From Rhizobium sp. P38BS-XIX (lineage in GTDB: Bacteria; Pseudomonadota; Alphaproteobacteria; Rhizobiales; Rhizobiaceae): a stretch of 64,000 nt of DNA. The stretch lies in the NCBI RefSeq assembly GCF_012641435.1, contig NZ_JABAIJ010000001.1, positions 434,001-498,000 of the forward strand, read 5' to 3'. The notes under the pieces were generated by a model. That model ran no database searches. It had not been told where the DNA came from and saw only the letters and a list, made by a program, of their open reading frames with translations. Made by a program: the position numbers and the translations under genes. This document shows, one piece after another, positions 55,557 to 64,000 of the stretch; the first letter of the stretch is position 1; the number at the start of each line of letters is the position of its first letter.

Positions 55557-56543
55557 TTACCAGCGATGATGAACGTGCGGAGCGATCAGGCGCTCATAGA
55601 TATCGCGCGTCGCTGCCATGACATCAGCCGAAAGAGGCGCAAGATCGGCGGCTGCCGCATTGGCTTTCGCCTGTTCGGCATTGCGGGCACCGGGGATGAC
55701 CACGGTGACGGCATCGCTCATCAGGATCCAGCGCAGCGCAAAAGCCGCCATGCTGGCGCCTGCCGGTACAAGCTTGCGCACTTCTTCCACCGCCTCGAGG
55801 CCGACTTCGAAAGGAACGCCGGCAAAGGTCTCGCCGACATCGAAGGCTTCGCCATGGCGATTGAAGCTGCGGTGGTCATCGCTGGCAAATTGCGTATCGC
55901 GGGTAATCTTGCCCGAAAGCAGGCCCGAGGCGAGGGGCACGCGGGCGATGACGGCGACGTTCTTGCGCCGGGCTTCCTTGAAGAACAGATGATCCGGCCG
56001 CTGACGGAAGATATTGTAGATGATCTGGATGCTCAGCACGCCCGGATATTCGATCGACTTCAGCGCCTCTTCGACCGTCGCCACGCTGACGCCGTATCCC
56101 TTGATCTTTCCAGCCTTCTGCAATTCGTCGAGACCGGCGAATACCTCGGGTCGGTAGAGTACCTCCGTCGGAGGGCAGTGAAGCTGCACAAGGTCGAGGC
56201 TTTCGACGGCGAGGTTCTTGAGGCTGCGATCGATGAAGGCTTCAAGATTGGTCTTGTTGTAGCCATCGGCAACATGCGGGTCCAAGCGTCGACCGGCTTT
56301 GGTTGCTACCATCGGGCGGTCGCCGCCACGCGCTTTCAGCACATCGGCGATGATCTTCTCCGAGCGGCCGTCGCCATAGACGTCGGCCGTATCGATGAAG
56401 GTCATGCCGGCATCGAGGGCGGCATTGAGTGCTGCGCGGCCATCGGCCTCGCTGACATCGCCCCACGCGCCGCCGATCTGCCAGGCACCAAAACCGACGT
56501 CCGTAACGATGAAGGGCGTTCGCCCAAAAGCGTGATGTCTCAT
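55557..56543 (-). CDS. Aldo/keto reductase
   Basis: A 328-residue NADPH-type TIM-barrel reductase. The opening HAFGRTPFIVTDVGFGAWQIGG is followed by TFIDTADVYGDGRSEKIIADVLK (catalytic Asp and Tyr). VATKAGRRLD supplies the catalytic Lys and LDLVQLHCPP the His. The C-terminal cofactor site is VIPGARNAEQAKANAAAADL. It resembles the YajO/YdjG-type subgroup acting on small aldehydes. GGAGA precedes the ATG at 56543. Confidence 0.92.
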   Translation of the reverse strand: MRHHAFGRTPFIVTDVGFGAWQIGGAWGDVSEADGRAALNAALDAGMTFIDTADVYGDGRSEKIIADVLKARGGDRPMVATKAGRRLDPHVADGYNKTNLEAFIDRSLKNLAVESLDLVQLHCPPTEVLYRPEVFAGLDELQKAGKIKGYGVSVATVEEALKSIEYPGVLSIQIIYNIFRQRPDHLFFKEARRKNVAVIARVPLASGLLSGKITRDTQFASDDHRSFNRHGEAFDVGETFAGVPFEVGLEAVEEVRKLVPAGASMAAFALRWILMSDAVTVVIPGARNAEQAKANAAAADLAPLSADVMAATRDIYERLIAPHVHHRW

Positions 56544-56867
56544 GAGAGGTCTCCTCGTCCTTGGTGATGAAATGCTAGGGCAATTCCTGCAAGAGCGCGA
56601 AGCGGCTTTGCGTGCGGAATTGCTTGAAAACAGAGAGATAGAGCATTTCCGTGACTTTGTTTGAAACGAAAATGCCTCCTGGGAAGTAGCAGCCGGCTGC
56701 ACTTGCGGCAAGCATGCAAGGTCAGGTGGCGGATCGCAATCGCGTGAGCCGGGAACGAGGCCGCTCAAATGCTCATGAAACCATTGGATGAAGCAACAGG
56801 CACAGTGTTCATGGCGCCTTCGCTTCCTTAAAAGGGAGGGCAGGATATCTGGCGATGATCGGAGCCC
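56544..56867. other. Divergent intergenic region
   Basis: 324 bases between the aldo/keto reductase gene (minus) and the nuclease gene (plus). A hairpin is possible at 56581-56622 (CAATTCC/GGAATTG with an inner GCAA/TTGC pairing). I see no gene. Confidence 0.45.
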
Positions 56868-58103
56868 ATGCCCTCTTTCAGTTTCATCCATGCCGCCGAC
56901 CTGCATCTGGGCAGTCCCTTTCAGGGGCTGGCCCTGAAGGATGCTGCCATCGCCGCCATATTCGTGGAAGCAAGCCGCAAGGCTTTTTCGACGCTGGTCG
57001 GCTTGGCCATCGAGAAGCGCGTCGATTTTTTCCTGATTGCCGGCGATGTTTATGACGGTGATTGGAAGGACAACAAGATCGGCCTGTTCTTCAATCGCGA
57101 AATGGCGCGGCTCGAGCGTGAAGGCATTCCGGTCTTCCTGCTGCGCGGCAATCACGATGCGGCAAGTGTCATCACGAAGACGATTACGCTGCCAGACAAT
57201 GTGCATGAATTTCCGACCGGCAAGCCGGGCAGCGTCAAGCTCGACGGGCTCAAAGTGGCGTTGCATGGGCAGGGATTTGCCGAACGGTCGGCCAACGACA
57301 ATCTGGCGCTGACCTATCCCGCGCCGGTCGCCGGCTGGTTCAACATCGGCATTCTGCATACGTCGTTGACGGGCCGCGAGCCGCATGCGCCTTATGCGCC
57401 TTGCTCCATCGAAGATCTGCGTTCGCGTGGCTATGATTATTGGGCGCTCGGCCATGTGCACGATTATGAAGTGGTTGCCAGCGATCCGCTGGTGATATTC
57501 CCCGGCAATCTGCAGGGGCGCAACATCCGCGAGCGGGGTGCCAAGGGCGCGGTGCTGGTCACTGTCGAGGACGGACGCATTGCGCACGAGCGTCTGATCG
57601 TCGACGAAGCGCGATTTGCGCAAGTGGATCTGAACATCGGCCCGGAGCAGGATCAGACGGCAATCTTGCGACACGTCGAGCATGCCGTGCAGGCATTGGT
57701 GGAGGATATGGAAGGACGGATGACGGCGTTGCGTGTTCGGCTCTCCGGGGTCACGCCGCTGCACGGAGCTATTCTTGCCAATCGCCAGCAGTGGCGCGAT
57801 GAGGTCGAAGCGGCCTGTCATCGTGTGCATGAAGACATCTGGCTCGAAAAGCTGGAGCTGCGTCTGGAGCCGCCTGCCGCGTCTCCTGCCGTTGCCGAGG
57901 GCGCGCTCGATCTGCGACAGTTACTGGCCGAGCACGCAAGCGATGCCGACATCGCCGCCGAAGCCAATCGTCTCGTCGAGGAAATTGCCGTACGCCTGCC
58001 GGGAGGCCTCGGTGCAAACGAGCAGCCACTGGGCGACGGCATAGACACACTCATCGAGGAGGCACGGCAGCTGTTGATGACGCGCGGGCAGGGGGCAGAC
58101 TGA
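56868..58103 (+). CDS. Metallophosphoesterase of the SbcD/YhaO type
   Basis: A 411-residue protein with the calcineurin-like nuclease fold. It has all the metal motifs: HAADLHLGSPF, AGDVYDGD, RGNHDAAS, ILHTSL and GHVHDYEV. The C-terminal part is helical and would contact its ATPase partner. The next gene, 1 base downstream, encodes an SbcC/YhaN-like ATPase, so the pair is very likely an SbcCD-type DNA end-processing complex. The ATG lacks a strong ribosome-binding site. YhaO of Bacillus is the closer type than E. coli SbcD. Confidence 0.9.
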   Translation: MPSFSFIHAADLHLGSPFQGLALKDAAIAAIFVEASRKAFSTLVGLAIEKRVDFFLIAGDVYDGDWKDNKIGLFFNREMARLEREGIPVFLLRGNHDAASVITKTITLPDNVHEFPTGKPGSVKLDGLKVALHGQGFAERSANDNLALTYPAPVAGWFNIGILHTSLTGREPHAPYAPCSIEDLRSRGYDYWALGHVHDYEVVASDPLVIFPGNLQGRNIRERGAKGAVLVTVEDGRIAHERLIVDEARFAQVDLNIGPEQDQTAILRHVEHAVQALVEDMEGRMTALRVRLSGVTPLHGAILANRQQWRDEVEAACHRVHEDIWLEKLELRLEPPAASPAVAEGALDLRQLLAEHASDADIAAEANRLVEEIAVRLPGGLGANEQPLGDGIDTLIEEARQLLMTRGQGAD

Positions 58104-58104
58104 C

Positions 58105-61100
58105 ATGCGCTTCGACCGCCTCGACATTCTTCGCTATGGCGCGCTTACCGACCGTTCGCTCGATTTTCGTGCCGGAGCCAGACTGCATGTGATTTACGGC
58201 CCGAACGAAGCCGGCAAGTCTTCTGCTTTGAGTGCAATCTCGGATCTTCTGTTTGGTTTTCCGGCCGCCGCCGAGCAAAGCTTTCTGCATGAGCCCGGCA
58301 GTCTGCGGATCGGTGCGGCGATCAGCGCTCGCGACGGTGCAGCACTTGCCTTTCGCCGCCGGCGCGGCCGCAAAAGCACGCTGCTTGCACCGGATGACAA
58401 GGAAGCGCCGCTTGCCGAGGACGCGCTCGCGCCATTCGTCGGCAATTTGAGCCGCGATGTTTTCGAACGTGCATTCGGTCTGGATTCGCAAAGATTGCGC
58501 CAGGGCGCTGCCGCCATGCTGCGAAGCGGTGGCGAGATCGGCAGCCTGTTATTTTCCGCAGCCTCGGGACTGACAGGCCTCTCGCGATTGCGCCAATCGC
58601 TGGAAACGGAAGCCGATGGCATTTATGCGGCCCGCCGCTCGAAGGACCGCGGTTTTTATCAGGCGTTGGATCGCTACGACGACGCCCGCAAGGCCGAGCG
58701 CGATCACGAGCTCAAGTCAGGCGATTGGAAGAAGCTGATTGCGGAGGCCAGCGAACTTGAGGTGGAGCTGGAGCACTTGCAGACCGAGCGTCGTAACACG
58801 CGCCAAACTCTGGATCGGCTGAGCAAGCTGAAGACCCTCCAGCCCTTGCTCGCCGAAATCGATGCGGAGAGCATGGCCCTCGAGGGCTTGTCGGATCTTT
58901 CCGCGATACCTGACAGTTTCGCCGACAGGCTCGAGCAACGGCTGCGCGACAAGCAGGCCGCCGAGGACGAACTGCGGCGGATACGCCAGACCGTTGTCCG
59001 TGCGGAGGAAGATCTCTCGCGCATGAACATCGATGAGGCGTTGTTGCAGCTTTCGGGCGACATCACACAGCTCTTTGCCGATACCGGTAATTATCGCAGC
59101 CAGCAGCGCGATCTCCCGCGCATCGATCAGGAGCTGGCAGGTTATGACGCCGCTTTGACCCAGCTCGCACGCCGTCTTGGCATCGCCGATATGGCCGAAC
59201 TCGAACGGCATCAGCCGAGCGATGTCGACCATGCGCGCCTGTCCGAGTTGGTAGAGCAGGGACGGCAGCTCTTGCAGCGGCTGCACGCGCTTGCCGATCA
59301 GGCGGAAGGCGAGCGCACGCAGCTGGCGGCGTTGGAGAGAGACAGTCTTGCCGGGCGTCTCATCGACCCCAGGCCCTTTATTGATGAACTGGATTCACTG
59401 GCTGGTGACTTGGCTGCTCTGGCGCGGCTTGACGGGCTGGAAATGCAGATACGCCGCGCCGAGACGGATCTGAACGAAGCGGCGATGCGATTGCGACCGC
59501 CGGTCGATGACATATCAGCCATTTTCGCGGCTTCCCTGCCTGAGTTGGCGGAGATTGCCGAGCATCAGAAAGAGCTGGATACGGCTCGCGCAGCAACACG
59601 GGAGACTGCCGAGAGGTTGCGCGGCCATGACGATCAATTGGCCGAGATAGAACAGGCTCTGGCCGATGCCGAGCGCTCAGGTCCGGTCGTCAGCCGCGAG
59701 CAAATTGCTGCTGCACGCGAGGACCGTGATAACAGATGGTCATCCATTCAGGACATGATTGCCGGAGGCGGCGTTGCCAATGCCAAGGCAGTTGCCGCGT
59801 TGACAGTCACAATCCGTGAAGCGGATCGTTTGGCTGATACGGCCTTGAACGATGCCGATCGCGTCGCACGCCATGCCGATTATCGCTTGCGGCAGGCGCG
59901 TTTGCACAAGGAGCGTGAAGAAACCGCCGATCGACTGCGTGGGAAAGAAGCAGCTCTGGCCGATGTCCAGACATCCTTTGCCGCGTTGTTCGATCCCTGC
60001 GGCATCGCCGTCCTCGAGCCCGCCACCATGCTGGAATGGCGACGCGGCGTCGAGGCGCTGGCGCGTCAGCGAAAGGCATTGCGCGATCTCCGTGATGAGC
60101 GGGACGAGAATGCCCTTGCCGAAGCGCGAGTCCTGCCTACCCTGCAGGATATTGCCGAAGCGACCGGTTATAAGAGCAGTCGCCTACCGCCTGTGGCGAT
60201 GGCCGATGGTTTGCGCAAGCATCTGCGGCTGGCTGCCGAATGGTGGAGCGAAAGCCGCACGCGGGAAGGTGAGATCAGCTCCGCACGGGATCGGCTGGCC
60301 CGTTTTGACGAGCAGCGGCAAGCACTCGACCGCCAGCAGGCCGGTTGGCGAGACGCTTTCGATAAAGCCGTGGTTCCTCTCGGACTGCCGGCGGATACGA
60401 CGCTGGAAATGGCGTCGGTAGCTCTCAAGGCTTGGGAAGAGCTTCCCGATGCCTTGGCGGAGCGAGACAATCGCTCGCGTCGTGTCGCCGGCATGCGCCG
60501 TGATATGGCCGATTTCGAACGCCGGCTTGCAACGCTGACTGCCAGCGCCGGATACGAACTCGACCATCTGCCTGCCGACGCGGCAGCCGAGGCTCTTCAT
60601 AGTCGCGCCAACGCCATGCGCAGCGAACTGAAGAAGCGCGATGGCCTTGAGGAGGATCGCCAACGCGCCGAGGGCTTGCTCGCACGCCATGAGAAGGCGC
60701 TGACTGTAATCCAGAGCGATCTCGATCACCTGGTTGCGGATCTGCCTCAACCCTCCGATCTGCCGGTGCTGTTGTCGCGCTTGCGTGAGCGTACGCGCCT
60801 GAATAAACGTCTTATCGAAAGCCGTGACAGGTTCCGTCAGCAGGCCGATGGCAAGGCGGAAGCCGAGCTTCGGACGGAGCTTCACGATTTCGAACGAGTG
60901 GCTGCCGATCTCGAAATCGAGCGTTTGACGGGAGAGGATCAGCGGCAGTTCACCATGCACGGTGAATTGTCGGCGCGTCTGGCGGAGAATCGGCGCCAGC
61001 AACAAGCGCTTGAGACCGGGGCCAGTGCCGAATATGCGGTGTTCGAAAAGCTTTCGGCTGAACAGGAAGCCAAGGAACTCGCAAGGCAGTGGGTGGTGCT

Positions 61101-61563
61101 GAAACTTGCCGCCCGGATGCTGGCAGGCTCGATGGAATCCTATCGCGAGAAGCAGGCGGATCCCGTCATCAGACGCGCCGGCGAATTGTTTTCTCAGCTG
61201 ACCGGAAGCCGCTTCATGCGTCTCGTCGAGGCCCATGACGAAAATGATGCGCTCCAGCTGCTGGCCGAGCGGATGGGAGGCGAGCGGGTGCCGCTTGACG
61301 GGCTGAGCGAAGGTACGGCCGACCAGCTCTATCTTGCTCTGCGACTGGCATTCCTGGAGGATTATTCCGTTCGCAACGAGCCGGCGCCGCTGATTGTCGA
61401 CGATATTTTCCAGACCTTCGACGACGAGCGCGTCAGCGCCGGCCTGAAGGTGCTGGCATCGACGGCGGAGCGCTTCCAGACCATTCTCTTCACGCACGAG
61501 ACGAGCGTGGTCGACATCGCCAAGCGCGAGATCGGCCGGGATCTGGACCTGATACAGCTTTAG
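58105..61563 (+). CDS. SbcC/YhaN-like AAA ATPase
   Basis: A 1152-residue SMC-like ATPase partner of the nuclease upstream. The N-terminal half-site begins MRFDRLDILRYGALTDRSLDF and has Walker A in YGPNEAGKSSALSAISDLLFGF. A long coiled-coil region fills about residues 180-1000. The C-terminal half-site has the signature LDGLSEGTADQLYLALRLAF and Walker B in APLIVDDIFQTFDDERV. No CxxC zinc hook is seen in the coil. The start lies one base beyond the nuclease stop. Confidence 0.9.
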   Translation: MRFDRLDILRYGALTDRSLDFRAGARLHVIYGPNEAGKSSALSAISDLLFGFPAAAEQSFLHEPGSLRIGAAISARDGAALAFRRRRGRKSTLLAPDDKEAPLAEDALAPFVGNLSRDVFERAFGLDSQRLRQGAAAMLRSGGEIGSLLFSAASGLTGLSRLRQSLETEADGIYAARRSKDRGFYQALDRYDDARKAERDHELKSGDWKKLIAEASELEVELEHLQTERRNTRQTLDRLSKLKTLQPLLAEIDAESMALEGLSDLSAIPDSFADRLEQRLRDKQAAEDELRRIRQTVVRAEEDLSRMNIDEALLQLSGDITQLFADTGNYRSQQRDLPRIDQELAGYDAALTQLARRLGIADMAELERHQPSDVDHARLSELVEQGRQLLQRLHALADQAEGERTQLAALERDSLAGRLIDPRPFIDELDSLAGDLAALARLDGLEMQIRRAETDLNEAAMRLRPPVDDISAIFAASLPELAEIAEHQKELDTARAATRETAERLRGHDDQLAEIEQALADAERSGPVVSREQIAAAREDRDNRWSSIQDMIAGGGVANAKAVAALTVTIREADRLADTALNDADRVARHADYRLRQARLHKEREETADRLRGKEAALADVQTSFAALFDPCGIAVLEPATMLEWRRGVEALARQRKALRDLRDERDENALAEARVLPTLQDIAEATGYKSSRLPPVAMADGLRKHLRLAAEWWSESRTREGEISSARDRLARFDEQRQALDRQQAGWRDAFDKAVVPLGLPADTTLEMASVALKAWEELPDALAERDNRSRRVAGMRRDMADFERRLATLTASAGYELDHLPADAAAEALHSRANAMRSELKKRDGLEEDRQRAEGLLARHEKALTVIQSDLDHLVADLPQPSDLPVLLSRLRERTRLNKRLIESRDRFRQQADGKAEAELRTELHDFERVAADLEIERLTGEDQRQFTMHGELSARLAENRRQQQALETGASAEYAVFEKLSAEQEAKELARQWVVLKLAARMLAGSMESYREKQADPVIRRAGELFSQLTGSRFMRLVEAHDENDALQLLAERMGGERVPLDGLSEGTADQLYLALRLAFLEDYSVRNEPAPLIVDDIFQTFDDERVSAGLKVLASTAERFQTILFTHETSVVDIAKREIGRDLDLIQL

Positions 61564-61590
61564 CCGGAGAGTTCAGGCAGGCACGATTTT

Positions 61591-63777
61591 CTACGACATC
61601 GATGGAATGAAGAGCTTCGTCGGCACCAGAATTCTCGGGTCTGATTTGTCGCGGCTATAGGCGGGGTTGAGAGCCCTATCCGCAAAGCCCTGGGTCGCAT
61701 GCGCGCGGCGCAGGTTTTCCTTTTCCTGATTGAAGCGCTTCTTTCGCTCACCCGATTTGTCGGAGCCGCGCGAGAGCGATTCATGATGGTAGAGGCAGGC
61801 AAAGGGCGTCCATATGATGCGAAAACCGGCTTTGTGGGCACGCAGGCAATAATCGACATCATTATAGGCGACGGCGAAATTCTCCTCGTCGAAGACGCCT
61901 ATTCTGCGTAGGCAGTCACCCGAGATCAGCATCACGGCGCCGGTGACACAGGTCATGGTGTTGCGCACATGCAGCCGGTTCATGGGACCGCCGAATTCCC
62001 TGGGCTTGTTCAGGTACCAGTGACCCGCCAGTCCTCCGAAGCCGATGATCACGCCCGCATGCTGTATCTTGTTGTTGGCAAAGAGCAATTTGGCGCCGAC
62101 GATGCCTGTTCTGTCATAGGCTAGACAGGACACCATTTCCTTCAACCAGCCCGGTTCGATGACCTCGACGTCATTGTTGAGAATGAGAAAGTGATCTCCG
62201 GTGGCGGCACTCAGCCCGCGATTGACCGAGCGCGAGAAGTTGAAGGCTTCGGGGGCGACGGCGGCGGAAAAATTGGGATGCGTCTGGCGATAACGCTCGT
62301 AGAGATCAAGAACCTCCTGCTTCGTCGAGCCGTTGTCGATGACCAGCACTTCGAAATTCGGATAGTCAGTTTTTTCGAACACGTCATGAAGGATGCGGGA
62401 GATCAGATCGAAACCGTCCTTGCTGGGAATGACGATCGATATCTTCGGCCAATCGCGTGGCGGTTCGAATGTGACGCGATGCAGCGTTTTTGTCAGCGCA
62501 CCCTGAACGTCGATTGTTTGCTGCTGCCGGGCGAACCGCTCCGTGAGCGCCTTTCTGGCATTTGCCGTCGCCGCCTCCATGAACTTGCGCGAATAGGTCT
62601 GGCCGTTGCGCCGCCACCAATAGGCGGGGTAGGGCAGGTGAAGGATACGTTCCTCCGGAATGCCTTCCAGATAGCGCAGCAGCAGGTCGTAATCCTGCGA
62701 GCCATCATATCCGGTCCGCAGGTAGCCGATTTCACGCAGTCGGTTGTGGCGATAGACGGAGAAGTGGTTGATGTAGTTGACGCCTGTCAGCAATACGGAG
62801 TCATACGCCGGCTTGAGCATGATGCCCGTCGGCTTCAATGTGTCATCGACGACAAGCTCATCGGTGTAGAGAAAGCCTGCATCCGGATTTTGTTCGAGTG
62901 TGTGCCTCATGAGCTTGAAGGCATGAGGAGCAATGACGTCGTCATGGTCGAGGAAGGCAACCCATTGACCTTGCGCGTGCGCCAGCCCGGCATTGGTGGC
63001 AGCCGCGATGCCGCCATTGCGGTCGTTGAGCACAATGCGCACATTGGTGCCTTCCGTCCGCTTCGCATACCATTGTCGCGTTTCAGACGAGGTCGAGCCA
63101 TCGTCGCTCAAAATGAGCTCCGTGCCTTGCTCTCCCTGCATCTCGAAGGATCTGACCAGGTCGTCCAGATAGCGGGCAGGGGCGTTATAGACCGGAACGA
63201 CGACGCTCAGCCAATGGCCTGCTGTCGCGGACACCGGCGCAGCGACAAGTTCGGCAGCCAATCGATAGTTTGCGTCGGCGTATTGGATCGTCAGGCTCGG
63301 CGCCCGCTTCCCGAAACGCAATTTTGGTAGTTTCGTCCAATGTTGCGGGAGCTTGCCCAGGTCGATGCGCTCTGCCTTATCGCCGGTGCTCAGGAGTTGC
63401 GAAATATGTTTTTCTGCCGACTTGGCCGAAGAAAATGCTTTGATCTCAAAATGAAATCTCGTCAGGAAGCTGGCGGGGTCGGCACGCAATGCGCAGATAG
63501 TTCCGACCGATCCTACATCGGCCGTGATGACGAAGCGCCGAGCCTCCGATAGCGAAACGGCATCCGCCTCCCGAAAACCGCGGCCCCGATTGATATATAA
63601 TTTGGGATCGATCGGCTCCTCTGCGGCTGTCAAGTGAATGACGAGCAGTCTCTTTCTGAGGGGCGAAAACCGGATCTCGAATGCGGGATCGTCACCCAGG
63701 GATTTCCAAAGATCGGATGCCCCATGCGCGGCGGTATCGCGTTCAAGGTCGGAGTTGGGTAAGATCTTCAGAGCCAT
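61591..63777 (-). CDS. Two-domain glycosyltransferase family 2 protein
   Basis: A 728-residue protein with two GT2 domains. The first begins near residue 193 (LSVVVPVYNAPARYLDDLVRSFEMQGEQGTELILSDDGSTSS) and holds a DHDD metal motif. The second starts near residue 445 (ISIVIPSKDGFDLISRILHDVFEKTDYPNFEVLVIDNGSTKQ) and holds NNDVEVIEPGWLKEM. The first 180 residues are unassigned. Such fused enzymes act in O-antigen or rhamnan-type synthesis. The upstream partial gene looks like another glycosyltransferase, so this may be the edge of a second polysaccharide locus. Confidence 0.9.
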   Translation of the reverse strand: MALKILPNSDLERDTAAHGASDLWKSLGDDPAFEIRFSPLRKRLLVIHLTAAEEPIDPKLYINRGRGFREADAVSLSEARRFVITADVGSVGTICALRADPASFLTRFHFEIKAFSSAKSAEKHISQLLSTGDKAERIDLGKLPQHWTKLPKLRFGKRAPSLTIQYADANYRLAAELVAAPVSATAGHWLSVVVPVYNAPARYLDDLVRSFEMQGEQGTELILSDDGSTSSETRQWYAKRTEGTNVRIVLNDRNGGIAAATNAGLAHAQGQWVAFLDHDDVIAPHAFKLMRHTLEQNPDAGFLYTDELVVDDTLKPTGIMLKPAYDSVLLTGVNYINHFSVYRHNRLREIGYLRTGYDGSQDYDLLLRYLEGIPEERILHLPYPAYWWRRNGQTYSRKFMEAATANARKALTERFARQQQTIDVQGALTKTLHRVTFEPPRDWPKISIVIPSKDGFDLISRILHDVFEKTDYPNFEVLVIDNGSTKQEVLDLYERYRQTHPNFSAAVAPEAFNFSRSVNRGLSAATGDHFLILNNDVEVIEPGWLKEMVSCLAYDRTGIVGAKLLFANNKIQHAGVIIGFGGLAGHWYLNKPREFGGPMNRLHVRNTMTCVTGAVMLISGDCLRRIGVFDEENFAVAYNDVDYCLRAHKAGFRIIWTPFACLYHHESLSRGSDKSGERKKRFNQEKENLRRAHATQGFADRALNPAYSRDKSDPRILVPTKLFIPSMS

Positions 63778-63828
63778 CGACTATTTAAATCCAGACGCCT
63801 GCGGCGCTTATCATTTATCAAATTTGGT

Positions 63829-64000
63829 CTAGGCCGCATCATCGAGCGGCTCAAAATAGATGCCGGGAAAAGCCGGCGTCGCATGCTCGCGCATTTTCTC
63901 GATGGAGATCCGGGTCGCATCGCGAGCAGCGAGACGGCATTCGCGGTCGCCTACCAATCGATCGATCGTCTGCAGCCAGTCTTCGGCCGTGTTGCCGATG
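63829..64000 (-). CDS. C-terminal end of a probable glycosyltransferase (partial)
   Basis: Reading the minus strand from the window edge, an open frame gives IGNTAEDWLQTIDRLVGDRECRLAARDATRISIEKMREHATPAFPGIYFEPLDDAA and then a stop. The run N-T-x-x-x-W-x-x-x-I-x-x-L-x-x-D-x-x-x-R is that of the last helices of GT-B glycosyltransferases. The 5' part lies outside the window, so the family is inferred from 56 residues only. It would be transcribed just before the GT2 gene. Confidence 0.6.
   Translation of the reverse strand, partial: IGNTAEDWLQTIDRLVGDRECRLAARDATRISIEKMREHATPAFPGIYFEPLDDAA

Overview
The window looks like a chromosomal segment of a Rhizobium-type alphaproteobacterium. Its GC content is high and its ribosome-binding sites are of the GGAGG type. 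Gene content and order are rhizobial: glyA-nrdR-ribD-ribE, ribH-nusB, hppA-bamE, yceD-plsX-fabH-ihfA-merR, a Porin_2 (RopA/Omp2b-like) porin, ctaA, argC-speB, rplM-rpsI, and clpP-clpX-lon-hup. It is mostly core genome. I saw no insertion sequence, prophage, CRISPR array, integrase or defence island. The species cannot be fixed from sequence alone.

Layout. Bases 1-423 hold the end of a YcbB-type L,D-transpeptidase. Bases 599-7022 carry one-carbon and riboflavin metabolism (glyA, nrdR, ribD, ribE, ribH, nusB), with three opposite-strand genes lying between ribE and ribH. Bases 7271-14762 hold the proton-pumping pyrophosphatase, BamE, a bc1-complex assembly chaperone and the phospholipid/fatty-acid initiation cluster with IHF-alpha and a MerR regulator. 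Bases 15125-21159 hold a major porin, several small envelope proteins (two lipoproteins, a BA14K-like protein, a membrane-anchored nuclease-like protein), tRNA-Pro(GGG), an esterase and a small HTH protein. Bases 21212-30734 are a Wzx/Wzy-type surface polysaccharide locus: export lipoprotein, chain-length/co-polymerase protein, initiating phosphoglycosyltransferase, polymerase/ligase, two GT4 glycosyltransferases and a CelD/FemAB-like acyltransferase. Its composition resembles the unipolar polysaccharide/holdfast loci of Alphaproteobacteria.

Bases 30869-42571 hold heme A synthase, a Tlde1/DUF2778 L,D-transpeptidase-like envelope protein, argC, agmatinase, ribosomal L13/S9, a drug/metabolite transporter, a long AT-richer gene-free stretch, a CoA-binding protein, O-acetylhomoserine sulfhydrylase and a cupin. 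Bases 42670-46628 are a pstSCAB phosphate ABC transporter behind a clear tandem Pho box; phoU and phoB do not follow, and a diguanylate cyclase lies opposite. Bases 48407-54030 are the proteostasis block clpP-clpX-lon-hup. Bases 54183-64000 hold a DUF2267 protein, an SDR, an aldo/keto reductase, an SbcCD/YhaON-like nuclease-ATPase pair, a two-domain GT2 glycosyltransferase and the end of another probable glycosyltransferase.

No wholly new system is evident. The points most worth checking are: the polysaccharide locus, whose Wzc-like protein has a degenerate P-loop; the phosphate transporter without phoU/phoB; terminator-like hairpins in the hppA and rplM leaders and in the pstS-pstC gap; the nuclease homologue that has lost several catalytic residues; the SbcC-like ATPase without a zinc hook; and the AT-rich spacer at 38928-39770, which has diverged repeats.
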